DNA of 64,000 bases from an uncultured Chitinophaga sp. (GTDB lineage Bacteria; Bacteroidota; Bacteroidia; Chitinophagales; Chitinophagaceae): NCBI RefSeq assembly GCF_946479755.1, contig NZ_CAMLHC010000001.1:372001-436000 (forward strand), written 5' to 3'. Below, in pieces: positions 8,313 through 16,942 of this stretch. A program made the position numbers and the translations under genes. Every line of letters starts with the position of its first letter. Positions within the stretch are counted from its first letter, which is position 1. The notes below the pieces were generated by a model. The model made no database searches. It saw only the letters and a program-made list of their open reading frames with translations, and had not been told where the DNA came from.

Positions 8313-11168
8313 ATGAAAAGGACGATTACTGTCGCCTGGCTTTTGCTTATGCTTATTTACCACGTTTCGATGGCAGGCACGCCGTTTTATTTACAAACTA
8401 AAGAAGGGGTCGTTGTTTATACGGACCCTTCTTTTACCGGTTCTTCTCATGCCGTCCGGCTGTATGTGGTGACCGATGACATCATCAGGGTGGTGGCCGC
8501 ACCGGGTAAGGAACTGTCGCCCGCCCAAAGCCTGATGACAGTCCACACGGACCGCCCGGCGCCGGTATGGAAGCTGACAGCCACCAGTGAAGCGGTTACA
8601 CTGAAAACCAAAAAGCTGACCGCCGTTGTACAGGCGAAGACAGGTACCGTGTCCTTCTTTGATGCCAAAGGTGAAAAAATACTGGGAGAGAAAGCCACCG
8701 GTGGACGGACCTTCCAGTCGGCCATATTCGACGGCCGCCCGTATTATCAGCTTACCCAACAGTTTGAAGGGGCGGACAACGACGCCTGGTATGGCCTCGG
8801 GCAGCACCAGGATGGTGTATATAATTATAAAGGACAACAGGTCACCTTTTTCCAGAACAATACGGAAGTGGCCATTCCTTTCCTTGTCTCCAATAAAAAC
8901 TATGGTATCCTCTGGGACAACTATTCCCTCACCACGGCGGGGGACATACGGCCGCTGCATTCGCTGTCTGCTTTACAACTGTTCGCTAAAAACGGAACAG
9001 AAGGATGGCTGACGGCCACTTACGCCAATAATGCACGCCAGCCGCAGGAAGTGATCGCCACCAGGGCGGAATCAGCGATTAATATGGAGTTTTTGGGAGA
9101 CTCAAAGGCGGTGCTTCCGCCAGGGTTTACGCCGGCCACCGGGGTGGCTTCGTGGGAAGGTAGTGTGGCCAGTCATGTTTCCGGGCTGCATCAACTGCGG
9201 TTTACCTTCGGTGGTACCCTGAAAGTGTGGCTGAACGGCCAGCTGGTACTCGACCACTGGCGCAAGGCATGGAACCCGGCGCCCGCGCTGGTGCCGGTCA
9301 ACTTTGAAAAAGGCGTGAAGGTGCCTGTCAGGATAGAATGGACGCCCGAAAGCCCGGAGTCATACCTCTCGCTGAAATGGCAGGCGCCCCTGGGCAAAGC
9401 GGAACAGCGTTGTTTTGGCTTCTCTTCCGAAGCAGGCCGCCAGGTAGATTATTATTTCGTACATGGCGGTAACATCGATGAAGTGATTGCCGGTTACCGC
9501 GAGCTGACCGGCAAGGCGCCGATCGTTCCTAAATGGGCGATGGGCTTCTGGCAGAGCAGGGAGCGGTACAAAACGCAGGAAGAAATACTCACCACCGTTG
9601 ATCAGTTCCGCAAAAGAAAGATACCGCTGGACAATATCGTGCTGGACTGGAGCTACTGGAAAGAGGCCGCCTGGGGAAGCCAGGAGTTCGACCCGGCCCG
9701 GTTCCCGTCACCCGACAGTATGATCGATATACTGCACAAAAAATACCATACCCAGATCATGATATCGGTATGGCCGAAGTTCTACAAAGACATCCCCGCC
9801 TATAACGCGTTCGATAAAAAAGGATGGCTCTATAAACGCAACATCGCCGACGAGCAGCGCGACTGGATCGGTAACGGGTACGTCTCTACTTTTTACGACG
9901 CCTTTAATGAAGATGCCCGCAAAGGTTTCTGGGACCTGATCCATCAAAAGCTCTATACCAAAGGTATCGACGCCTGGTGGATGGACGCCAGCGAACCGGA
10001 TGTACTCTCCAACGTAAGCCCGGAAAAAAGAAAACAGCAGATGACGCCTACAGCCCTGGGCCCCGCGGCCGAATACCTGAACGCCTACCCGCTGCAAAAC
10101 GCCAAAGGTATCTACGAAGGACAGCGGCAGACAGACCCGGGAAAAAGGGTGTTCCTGCTGACCCGCTCCGGCTTCGGCGGCTCCCAGCGTTATGCGGCGG
10201 CTATCTGGAGCGGCGATATCGGCGCCACCTGGAAAGATATGCAGACGCAGATCACCGCAGGCATTAACTTCTCCCTGTCGGGGCTGCCCTACTGGACTAT
10301 GGACATCGGCGGCTTCGTAGTGCCGGCGAAGTTCGAAAAGCCCAACGCGGAGAACCTGGAAGAATGGCGGGAGCTCAGTACCCGCTGGACACAGTTCGGC
10401 GCGTTCGTGCCGCTGTTCCGCTCCCACGGCCAGTTCCCTTACCGCGAAATCTTCAACACCGCCCCGGAAGATCATCCGGCATATGAAAGCTTCCTTTACT
10501 ACGATCAACTCCGGTACCGGCTGCTGCCTTACAGCTATTCGCTGGCAGGCGCCGCCTACCATAACGACTATACGATCATGCGCGGACTGGTCATGGATTT
10601 CGCCAAAGACACCGCCGTGCTGAACATAGGAGACCAGTTTATGTTCGGCCCGTCCATCCTTGTTAACCCCGTTTATCAATACAAACAACGCAGCCGCGAA
10701 GTATACCTGCCGGCAGGACAAGGCTGGTACGATCTGTACACCGGCGCCCGGCACACCGGCGGCCAGAGGATCACCGCCGATGCGCCCTATGGCCGTATGC
10801 CGCTGTATGTAAAGGAAGGCGCTATCATTCCGGCAGGCCCTGCGCTGCAATACACGTCCGAAAAACCTGCCGACACGATCACGCTGTACGTCTATACCGG
10901 TAAGAATGGCGCTTTCCGGCTGTACGAAGACGACGGCAGTTCCTATAACTATGAGAAAGGAAAGTTTACCATCATCCCCATCGACTACCAGGAAGGCTCA
11001 AAGACGCTCACAATAGGCGACCGCAAAGGGTCCTACAACGGTATGCTGCAGCAACGCATATTCCGGATCATCCGGGTGAGCGCTGCCGCCCCCAAACCGC
11101 TGGACCCCGATGCGAAAGCCGACCAGGAGGTACATTATGAAGGAAAGCAATTGACCATCAAACTATAA
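8313..11168 (+). CDS. GH31 alpha-xylosidase with PA14 insert
   Basis: Retaining exo-acting glycosidase that removes alpha-1,6-xylose from xyloglucan oligosaccharides. The ATG at 8313 is preferred because it begins a clear Sec signal (MKRTITVAWLLLMLIYHVSMAG); the frame extends 27 codons upstream without a signal. Product 951 residues. An N-terminal beta domain runs to about 250, a PA14-type insert lies at about 255-365 (FTFGGTLKVWLNGQLVLDHW), and the catalytic barrel at about 400-740, followed by C-terminal beta domains. The nucleophile is Asp558 in WWMDASEP and the acid/base Asp635 in IWSGDIGATW. Length, PA14 insert and catalytic spacing match the xyloglucan alpha-xylosidase BoGH31A of Bacteroides ovatus (nucleophile 553, acid/base 630). 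SusC follows after 42 nt, so they are probably co-transcribed. Confidence 0.9.
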   Translation: MKRTITVAWLLLMLIYHVSMAGTPFYLQTKEGVVVYTDPSFTGSSHAVRLYVVTDDIIRVVAAPGKELSPAQSLMTVHTDRPAPVWKLTATSEAVTLKTKKLTAVVQAKTGTVSFFDAKGEKILGEKATGGRTFQSAIFDGRPYYQLTQQFEGADNDAWYGLGQHQDGVYNYKGQQVTFFQNNTEVAIPFLVSNKNYGILWDNYSLTTAGDIRPLHSLSALQLFAKNGTEGWLTATYANNARQPQEVIATRAESAINMEFLGDSKAVLPPGFTPATGVASWEGSVASHVSGLHQLRFTFGGTLKVWLNGQLVLDHWRKAWNPAPALVPVNFEKGVKVPVRIEWTPESPESYLSLKWQAPLGKAEQRCFGFSSEAGRQVDYYFVHGGNIDEVIAGYRELTGKAPIVPKWAMGFWQSRERYKTQEEILTTVDQFRKRKIPLDNIVLDWSYWKEAAWGSQEFDPARFPSPDSMIDILHKKYHTQIMISVWPKFYKDIPAYNAFDKKGWLYKRNIADEQRDWIGNGYVSTFYDAFNEDARKGFWDLIHQKLYTKGIDAWWMDASEPDVLSNVSPEKRKQQMTPTALGPAAEYLNAYPLQNAKGIYEGQRQTDPGKRVFLLTRSGFGGSQRYAAAIWSGDIGATWKDMQTQITAGINFSLSGLPYWTMDIGGFVVPAKFEKPNAENLEEWRELSTRWTQFGAFVPLFRSHGQFPYREIFNTAPEDHPAYESFLYYDQLRYRLLPYSYSLAGAAYHNDYTIMRGLVMDFAKDTAVLNIGDQFMFGPSILVNPVYQYKQRSREVYLPAGQGWYDLYTGARHTGGQRITADAPYGRMPLYVKEGAIIPAGPALQYTSEKPADTITLYVYTGKNGAFRLYEDDGSSYNYEKGKFTIIPIDYQEGSKTLTIGDRKGSYNGMLQQRIFRIIRVSAAAPKPLDPDAKADQEVHYEGKQLTIKL

Positions 11169-11210
11169 GCGCCGGTTTTATCACTACCAAAATCCAAATG
11201 CCCGACTTTT

Positions 11211-14200
11211 ATGAAAAGATCATTAAGAAAAGCAGGACAGTTGTTGCTATATACATGGCTGACGGTCCTGTTGATAAGCTCGTCCGTTATTGCGCAAACG
11301 CATCCCGTAACGGGCCGTATCACTTCCGCGAAAACAGCCGCATCGATAGTGGGAGCGTCGGTGACCATCAAAGGGACTACCAAAGGCGCCGTCACGGACA
11401 ACAGCGGATTCTTTAAAATAGAGGCCGCCCCCGGCGCCGTGCTGGTGGTGACTTCTGTCGGTTACGTGCCGCAGGAGCTAAAAGTGACCGGCAATGAAAT
11501 GAACCTGCAGTTGCAGGAATCCGTGACACAGATCGAAGACCTGGTGGTCATCGGTTATGGCGTGCAGAAGAAAAAACTCGTCACCGGCGCTAACCTGCAG
11601 GTGAAGGGAGATGACCTGCAGAAACAAAGTACTACCAACGCCCTGCAGGCGTTGCAGGGGCAGGCGCCAGGCGTACAGCTCACCAGCTATTCCGGTCAGC
11701 CGGGTTCGGCAATGAATGTGGTCATCCGCGGAAAAGGCACGGTAGGCAACTTTGCACCACTGTATATCGTCGACGGAGTACAGACCAGCGACATTACTTA
11801 CCTCAACCCTGCAGACATCGCCTCCATTGATGTGCTGAAAGACGCTGCCTCTGCGGCGATCTATGGTTCACAGGCAGCCAACGGCGTTATCCTCGTGACC
11901 ACCCGTTCGGGTAAAGCCAACCAGAAAGCCCAGGTGACCCTGGATGTTTTCTATGGCTTGCAGAACGTGGCCCGCAAAGCGAAACTGCTCAATGCAAAAG
12001 AGTATGCGACCATCATGAACGAAGCGGCGGTCAACTCCGGTAAAACACCGTATTTCACCAATGAGGTGATCGACAACCTGCCGGTAAATACCAACTGGAT
12101 GGACCAGATGTTCAAAAAAAACGTGCCTACCCAGAACTATGTCCTCGGTGTACAGGGCGGCAGCGCCGCCTCCGTGTATTCCTTATCGTTAGGTTACACC
12201 AGCCAGGGCGGCATCGTTGGGGGCGCCAGCACCTCCAACCTGGAACGCTATACTTTCCGTATCAATTCCGAACACAAGCTATATAAAGACATCATCAAAG
12301 CAGGGGAGCACCTGACGTTCAATTACCAGAACACCTATGGCATCGGCGTAGGCAACCAGTACAATAACTCCCTGCGCTCCGCCTTTACCACCAGTCCTTT
12401 CCTGCCTATGTATGACAGCGACGGCAATTTCTTCTCTTCTGATAAAATCGGCTGGTACCCCGGAAAACCCGACAGGGCCTGGAACAACGGAGAGTCCAAT
12501 CCGTATGCGGTGATGTACTACTCCAACCAGAACCGCAGCAGCAGCCAGGGATTATTCGGCGACGTGTACCTGCAGGCAGAACCCATCAAAGGACTGAAAT
12601 TCCGCACCAGCCTGGGCCTGAACTACTACGCGAACCAGAGCCACGGCCTCACACCGGTATACCACCTGTCTATCTATGCGTTCAACGATACTTCCAGGGT
12701 AACCCAGTCCATGGGCAGCGGTCAGACGATCCAGTTCGACAACTCCCTGAGTTATGATTTTACCCTTGGCAAGGACCACAGCTTCAGCGTGATGGCGGGC
12801 ACGTCGGCGCTGAAAGCTACCGGCGTAAGCATGACCGGCAACAACCGTGACCTGCGCATTGCGGATTTGTGGCACGCCTATCTGTCCGTAGCACAGAACG
12901 TAACCAAAGGCGCGCCCTATATGAGCGTGAGCGGTGGCCCTTTCACCAATGCCCTGGCGTCTTACTTCGGCAGGCTGCAATACAACTACAAAGAGAAATA
13001 CCTGCTGAACCTTACGTTCCGCGCCGATGGTTCCTCCCGCTTTGCACCGGATAACCGTTGGGGTTATTTCCCCTCCGTATCTGCCGGGTGGGTAGTCTCC
13101 AAAGAAGGATTTATGGAAAGCGCCTCCTGGCTGGACTTCTTCAAGCTGCGCGGCAGCTGGGGCCAGGTGGGCAACCAGAACGTGGCGGCTTACCAATACC
13201 TGTCGCCCATCGCTTTCAACAACGCGTCCTATATCTTCGGACCGGTGGAAGGCGTCAACACGCAAGGCGCTTATCCCAGCCGGCTGGCCAACCCCAACGT
13301 GAAATGGGAAACATCGGAACAGACCAACATCGGCTTTGATGCAACGCTCATGAAAAACCTGAGCGTTACGTTCGACTACTATATCAAAAAGACGAAAGAC
13401 TGGCTGATCAGCGCGCCGATACTGGCTACCGCCGGTGCCGACGCACCGCTGATCAATGGCGGTGACGTGAGCAACACCGGCGTGGAGCTGGCGCTGTCTT
13501 ATCAGAACAGCATCGGGAGGGACTTTCATTATACCGTAGGTGTGAATGGTGCCTATAACAAAAACAAAATCGGCAACATACCCACGAATGATCATATCAT
13601 CCACGGCAATACCAATACGCTGTATGAAAATTCGCTCGAGTTTTACCGTGCCGCCAATGGCATGCCTATCGGCTATTTCTGGGGACTGAAAACAGCCGGT
13701 ATCTTCCAGACAGAAGCGGAAGTGAATGATTACAAAGACAAAGGCGGCAAACCGATCCAGCCGGACGCGAAGCCCGGAGACGTGCGTTTCGTGGACCTCA
13801 ACGGCGACGGCGTTATCGACGCCAACGATAAGACCATGATCGGCGATCCTAACCCGCGCTTCACTTTTGGGTTTAACATAGCGCTGGACTACAAAGGCTT
13901 CGACCTGCAGGTACAGGCATCCGGGGTGTCAGGTAATGACATCGTGCAGTCATGGAGGAACCAGTCCAGCGCGCTGGGCAACTATTCCGCTGCCATCCTC
14001 GACCGCTGGCATGGCCCCGGCTCTTCCAACAAAATGCCAAGGGTAACGGAGGATAACCGCAACTGGACACAGTTCTCCGATCTGTATATCCATGACGGCA
14101 GTTTCCTGCGCATCAACACCATCACATTAGGTTATGATTTCTCTAAGCTGGTGTCCCGCAGTTACCTGGGCAAACTGCGTGTATACGCTTCCGTATTGAA

Positions 14201-14333
14201 CGCCTTCACCTTTACGAAATACAACGGCATGGACCCCGAAATCGGCTACAACGAAGGCTTCTCCACCGGCGTGGATATCGGTTATTACCCAAGGCCAAGA
14301 ACCATGATGATCGGCGCTAATCTCCGCTTCTAA
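11211..14333 (+). CDS. SusC-type TonB-dependent outer-membrane transporter (locus A)
   Basis: TonB-dependent glycan-oligosaccharide importer of 1040 residues. It has a signal peptide (1-29, ending VIAQ), a carboxypeptidase-regulatory-like beta domain (about 31-105), a plug domain opening at VVIGYGVQKKKLVTG (about 118-132) with the SusC-family ALQGQAPGV and VIRG motifs, and a C-terminal 22-strand barrel ending in aromatic Phe (GANLRF). It lies between GH31 and its SusD partner (12 nt to SusD), which is standard polysaccharide-utilisation-locus order. Neighbours suggest xyloglucan-derived oligosaccharides as cargo. Confidence 0.93.
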   Translation: MKRSLRKAGQLLLYTWLTVLLISSSVIAQTHPVTGRITSAKTAASIVGASVTIKGTTKGAVTDNSGFFKIEAAPGAVLVVTSVGYVPQELKVTGNEMNLQLQESVTQIEDLVVIGYGVQKKKLVTGANLQVKGDDLQKQSTTNALQALQGQAPGVQLTSYSGQPGSAMNVVIRGKGTVGNFAPLYIVDGVQTSDITYLNPADIASIDVLKDAASAAIYGSQAANGVILVTTRSGKANQKAQVTLDVFYGLQNVARKAKLLNAKEYATIMNEAAVNSGKTPYFTNEVIDNLPVNTNWMDQMFKKNVPTQNYVLGVQGGSAASVYSLSLGYTSQGGIVGGASTSNLERYTFRINSEHKLYKDIIKAGEHLTFNYQNTYGIGVGNQYNNSLRSAFTTSPFLPMYDSDGNFFSSDKIGWYPGKPDRAWNNGESNPYAVMYYSNQNRSSSQGLFGDVYLQAEPIKGLKFRTSLGLNYYANQSHGLTPVYHLSIYAFNDTSRVTQSMGSGQTIQFDNSLSYDFTLGKDHSFSVMAGTSALKATGVSMTGNNRDLRIADLWHAYLSVAQNVTKGAPYMSVSGGPFTNALASYFGRLQYNYKEKYLLNLTFRADGSSRFAPDNRWGYFPSVSAGWVVSKEGFMESASWLDFFKLRGSWGQVGNQNVAAYQYLSPIAFNNASYIFGPVEGVNTQGAYPSRLANPNVKWETSEQTNIGFDATLMKNLSVTFDYYIKKTKDWLISAPILATAGADAPLINGGDVSNTGVELALSYQNSIGRDFHYTVGVNGAYNKNKIGNIPTNDHIIHGNTNTLYENSLEFYRAANGMPIGYFWGLKTAGIFQTEAEVNDYKDKGGKPIQPDAKPGDVRFVDLNGDGVIDANDKTMIGDPNPRFTFGFNIALDYKGFDLQVQASGVSGNDIVQSWRNQSSALGNYSAAILDRWHGPGSSNKMPRVTEDNRNWTQFSDLYIHDGSFLRINTITLGYDFSKLVSRSYLGKLRVYASVLNAFTFTKYNGMDPEIGYNEGFSTGVDIGYYPRPRTMMIGANLRF

Positions 14334-14345
14334 CCAAAATCTTAC

Positions 14346-15944
14346 ATGAAGATGAAAAAGCTACGCATATATACACTGCTCTTTGCGCTGGCATCCCTGG
14401 CTGCCTGCAGCAAAAGTTTCCTCGATACGGAGGATGTTACAACGGCTACGGAGCAAAATTTCTATAAAACGCCTAATGATGCTTTTAAAGCACTGGTAGG
14501 CGTTTATGACGGGCTGCAGACCGTATGGGCCGGTGGCGTTTCGATGCCGATCGCGACGGAAATACTGTCTGACAACGCCTTTGGCGGCACCGGCAATGCA
14601 GACGGCTTCGGCTACCAGATGATCGACGAGTTTGACAAGCTCCGTTCCCCATCCGACCAGAGCCTGTTCGGCGATAACTGGAGCGCCTACTACAAGGCCA
14701 TTTACCGGGCCAATATGCTGCTGACCCACCTCGATCAGGTGGACTGGAAAGGCAGCGAAAACCTGCGCCCGGTGTATGAATCCGAGGCAAGGTTCATCCG
14801 CGCTTACCTGTATTTTGATATGGTGAGATTGTGGGGGAATATCCCCTTGCTGTCAAAACCGACGACAGACAACATTCCGCAGGCCAGCCCTGACAGCGTG
14901 TATAAACTCATAGCGGATGACCTTGTGTTTGCGGCCAACAATCTACCGGCGGTGAACTATGGCGCCCAGCCTCCCGCTACGCGCGGCAGGGTCACCAAAT
15001 GGGCGGTGGAGTCCCTGATCGGCAGGGTATACCTGTATTATACCGGTTATTATGGTAAGACGGACCTCGTCGGCACCGTGTCCAAACAACAGGCGCTGGC
15101 GTATCTCGAAGATGTGATCACCAACGGCGGATTCGGGCTGGTGGAAAAATTTGCCCACCTGTGGCCGGCAGCATCGCTCAATGATTACGTGGGAGAAGAT
15201 AACAAAGAAACCATCTTCGCCATTAAGTACACGTATACCAGCGATTACAACGGGAATACGGATGGCAACCACTGGATGGTGATGAACGGTCTCCGTGGCC
15301 AGAGTATTTTTCCCTATGGCATGGGATGGGGAGGCTGTCCTGTGAATGCCAGGCTTTGGAGCGCCTACAGCGCCAACGACACCAGGAGAAAAGCCACGAT
15401 CATATCCATCGCAGACGAAGGGCTGGCTTTTACGAACAGTAAAGACCAGCGGGAGTACACCGGTTACTATATGAAAAAGTACACACCGCTGGTAGACGAA
15501 GCGGGTAACAGTCTCGCTGTGAAAATGGGCGGTACGAACTTTATGATCGGGCAGTTCCAGGATTATGTGTCCATCCGTTACGCAGATGTGTTGCTGATGG
15601 CGGCGGAACTGGGTTCTCCCAATGCGCAGCAGTATTTTGACAATGTGCGCAAACGCGCTTTTGGCGACAATTTCACGGCATTGCCGGTCAACAAGGCCAA
15701 TATCCTCCAGGAAAGAAGGTTGGAGTTTGCCGGAGAAGGGATCCGTTATTGGGACCTGCTGCGCCAGGGCATTGCCGCTGCGGCAGCTGCCATCGCGGAA
15801 ACTACCACCGTGAAAAACGGCGATGTGAACACAACGAAGACGATACAGGCAGGAAAAATCAACGAAACAAAAGGACTGTCACAGATTCCCTATTCACAGG
15901 TGACCCTGTCCAACGGCGTGCTGAAACAAAATACAGGCTGGTGA
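14346..15944 (+). CDS. SusD/RagB-type surface glycan-binding lipoprotein (locus A)
   Basis: Outer-membrane lipoprotein that caps its SusC partner and delivers glycan to it. 532 residues, with a lipoprotein signal ending LAACSKSFLD (Cys21). The N-terminal SusD-like region shows AIYRANMLLTHLDQVDW and a TPR-type segment with RFIRAYLYFDMVRLWGNIPLL. The C-terminal RagB region carries the family pattern RRLEFAGEGIRYWDLLRQG and ends LKQNTGW. An ATG six bases later could also serve as start. It sits directly after SusC. Confidence 0.93.
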   Translation: MKMKKLRIYTLLFALASLAACSKSFLDTEDVTTATEQNFYKTPNDAFKALVGVYDGLQTVWAGGVSMPIATEILSDNAFGGTGNADGFGYQMIDEFDKLRSPSDQSLFGDNWSAYYKAIYRANMLLTHLDQVDWKGSENLRPVYESEARFIRAYLYFDMVRLWGNIPLLSKPTTDNIPQASPDSVYKLIADDLVFAANNLPAVNYGAQPPATRGRVTKWAVESLIGRVYLYYTGYYGKTDLVGTVSKQQALAYLEDVITNGGFGLVEKFAHLWPAASLNDYVGEDNKETIFAIKYTYTSDYNGNTDGNHWMVMNGLRGQSIFPYGMGWGGCPVNARLWSAYSANDTRRKATIISIADEGLAFTNSKDQREYTGYYMKKYTPLVDEAGNSLAVKMGGTNFMIGQFQDYVSIRYADVLLMAAELGSPNAQQYFDNVRKRAFGDNFTALPVNKANILQERRLEFAGEGIRYWDLLRQGIAAAAAAIAETTTVKNGDVNTTKTIQAGKINETKGLSQIPYSQVTLSNGVLKQNTGW

Positions 15945-15967
15945 TTATCCCATAAAAATATACCACT

Positions 15968-16834
15968 ATGTACAAGCTGTCATACCTGAAACCGGCAGTG
16001 CTGCTGTCGCTTATCATTATATCCACTATACTTTCCTGTAAGAAGAAAGAATACAGCCTGCCACCGTTGTCCGATAAATCGGCCATTAACATGGAGGTGA
16101 AGCAGGACCTGACGGTCGACCCCGGAGGCAATACCCTCTACCTGATCAATCACACTGCGGAAGTCATCCCTGTGTGGGATTATGGTACCGGCAGGTCGAG
16201 CCGGCAAACGGATACTATTCACTTCGCCTTCAAAGGCGATTATGTGATCCGTCGCTCTGCGCTGACAGGCGGGGGGATCGTGCAACTGGATTCGATAAAG
16301 GTCCATGTCACCGCCGATAACCTGAATTATGTCAACGATCCCTTGTGGAATGCGCTGACCGGCGGTGTTGGCGAGGAGAAGACATGGGTGCTGGATATAG
16401 AGGCTACCGTATTTGACGGGCCAATTTTCTTTTACGGTACAGACAACGGCTGGGGCGGTGACTGTATGAAAACCGGGGGCGACTGCTGGTCCTGGGCGCC
16501 CAAATACGCGGACAATACCTGGCTGATGCCGGCCGGCGATTATGGCACGATGACGTTTAGCCTGAAGGGTGGCCCGTTTGTGAAAGTAGTGCATAAGCAG
16601 GTACCTGCCAGAGGTACTGAAAACGGCACCTTTTACCTGGACATCAATACCAAAAAACTCACCATGACGGATGCCACGCCTATTCACGATGCCGGCCGCG
16701 ATGCCTGCGTGGCGGCATGGGGCAATATCCGCCTCCTGTCATTAACGGAAAAGTCCATGCAGCTGGGCGTGCTGAGAACATCGTGCGATGGACCCGCGTT
16801 GCTGGTGTATAATTATGTTTCTAAACAACAATAA
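15968..16834 (+). CDS. Surface lipoprotein, candidate glycan-binding protein
   Basis: Secreted lipoprotein of 288 residues (signal ends LSCKKK, Cys24) immediately downstream of SusD, the slot usually taken by SusE/F-type surface glycan-binding proteins. The first ~110 residues look like a PKD/Ig-like beta domain (alternating strands, FKGDYVIRRSALTGG). The rest is rich in Trp, Gly and aromatic residues (WVLDIEA, GTDNGWGGDC, CWSWAPKYADNTWLMPAGDYG), as expected for a carbohydrate-binding beta-sandwich. I recognise the general type but not a named family, and saw no catalytic motif. The binding role is inferred from position and composition. Confidence 0.65.
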   Translation: MYKLSYLKPAVLLSLIIISTILSCKKKEYSLPPLSDKSAINMEVKQDLTVDPGGNTLYLINHTAEVIPVWDYGTGRSSRQTDTIHFAFKGDYVIRRSALTGGGIVQLDSIKVHVTADNLNYVNDPLWNALTGGVGEEKTWVLDIEATVFDGPIFFYGTDNGWGGDCMKTGGDCWSWAPKYADNTWLMPAGDYGTMTFSLKGGPFVKVVHKQVPARGTENGTFYLDINTKKLTMTDATPIHDAGRDACVAAWGNIRLLSLTEKSMQLGVLRTSCDGPALLVYNYVSKQQ

Positions 16835-16880
16835 CACCGTGGAAGTTGAAATAATACTATCCATATGAAACCCTGTTTGC

Positions 16881-16918
16881 TGGCAGCGATCATCATGATG
16901 GTCGCTGCCATTGTTTAC
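16881..16918 (+). terminator. Probable terminator after the locus A SusCD operon
   Basis: Perfect 9-bp stem TGGCAGCGA (16881-16889) with TCGCTGCCA (16902-16910), 12-nt loop, followed by TTGTTTAC. The T-tract is short, so termination may be partial and allow read-through into the acetylesterase gene. Confidence 0.55.
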
Positions 16919-16942
16919 TAAACCGTTGCGCTCTGACTTTTT

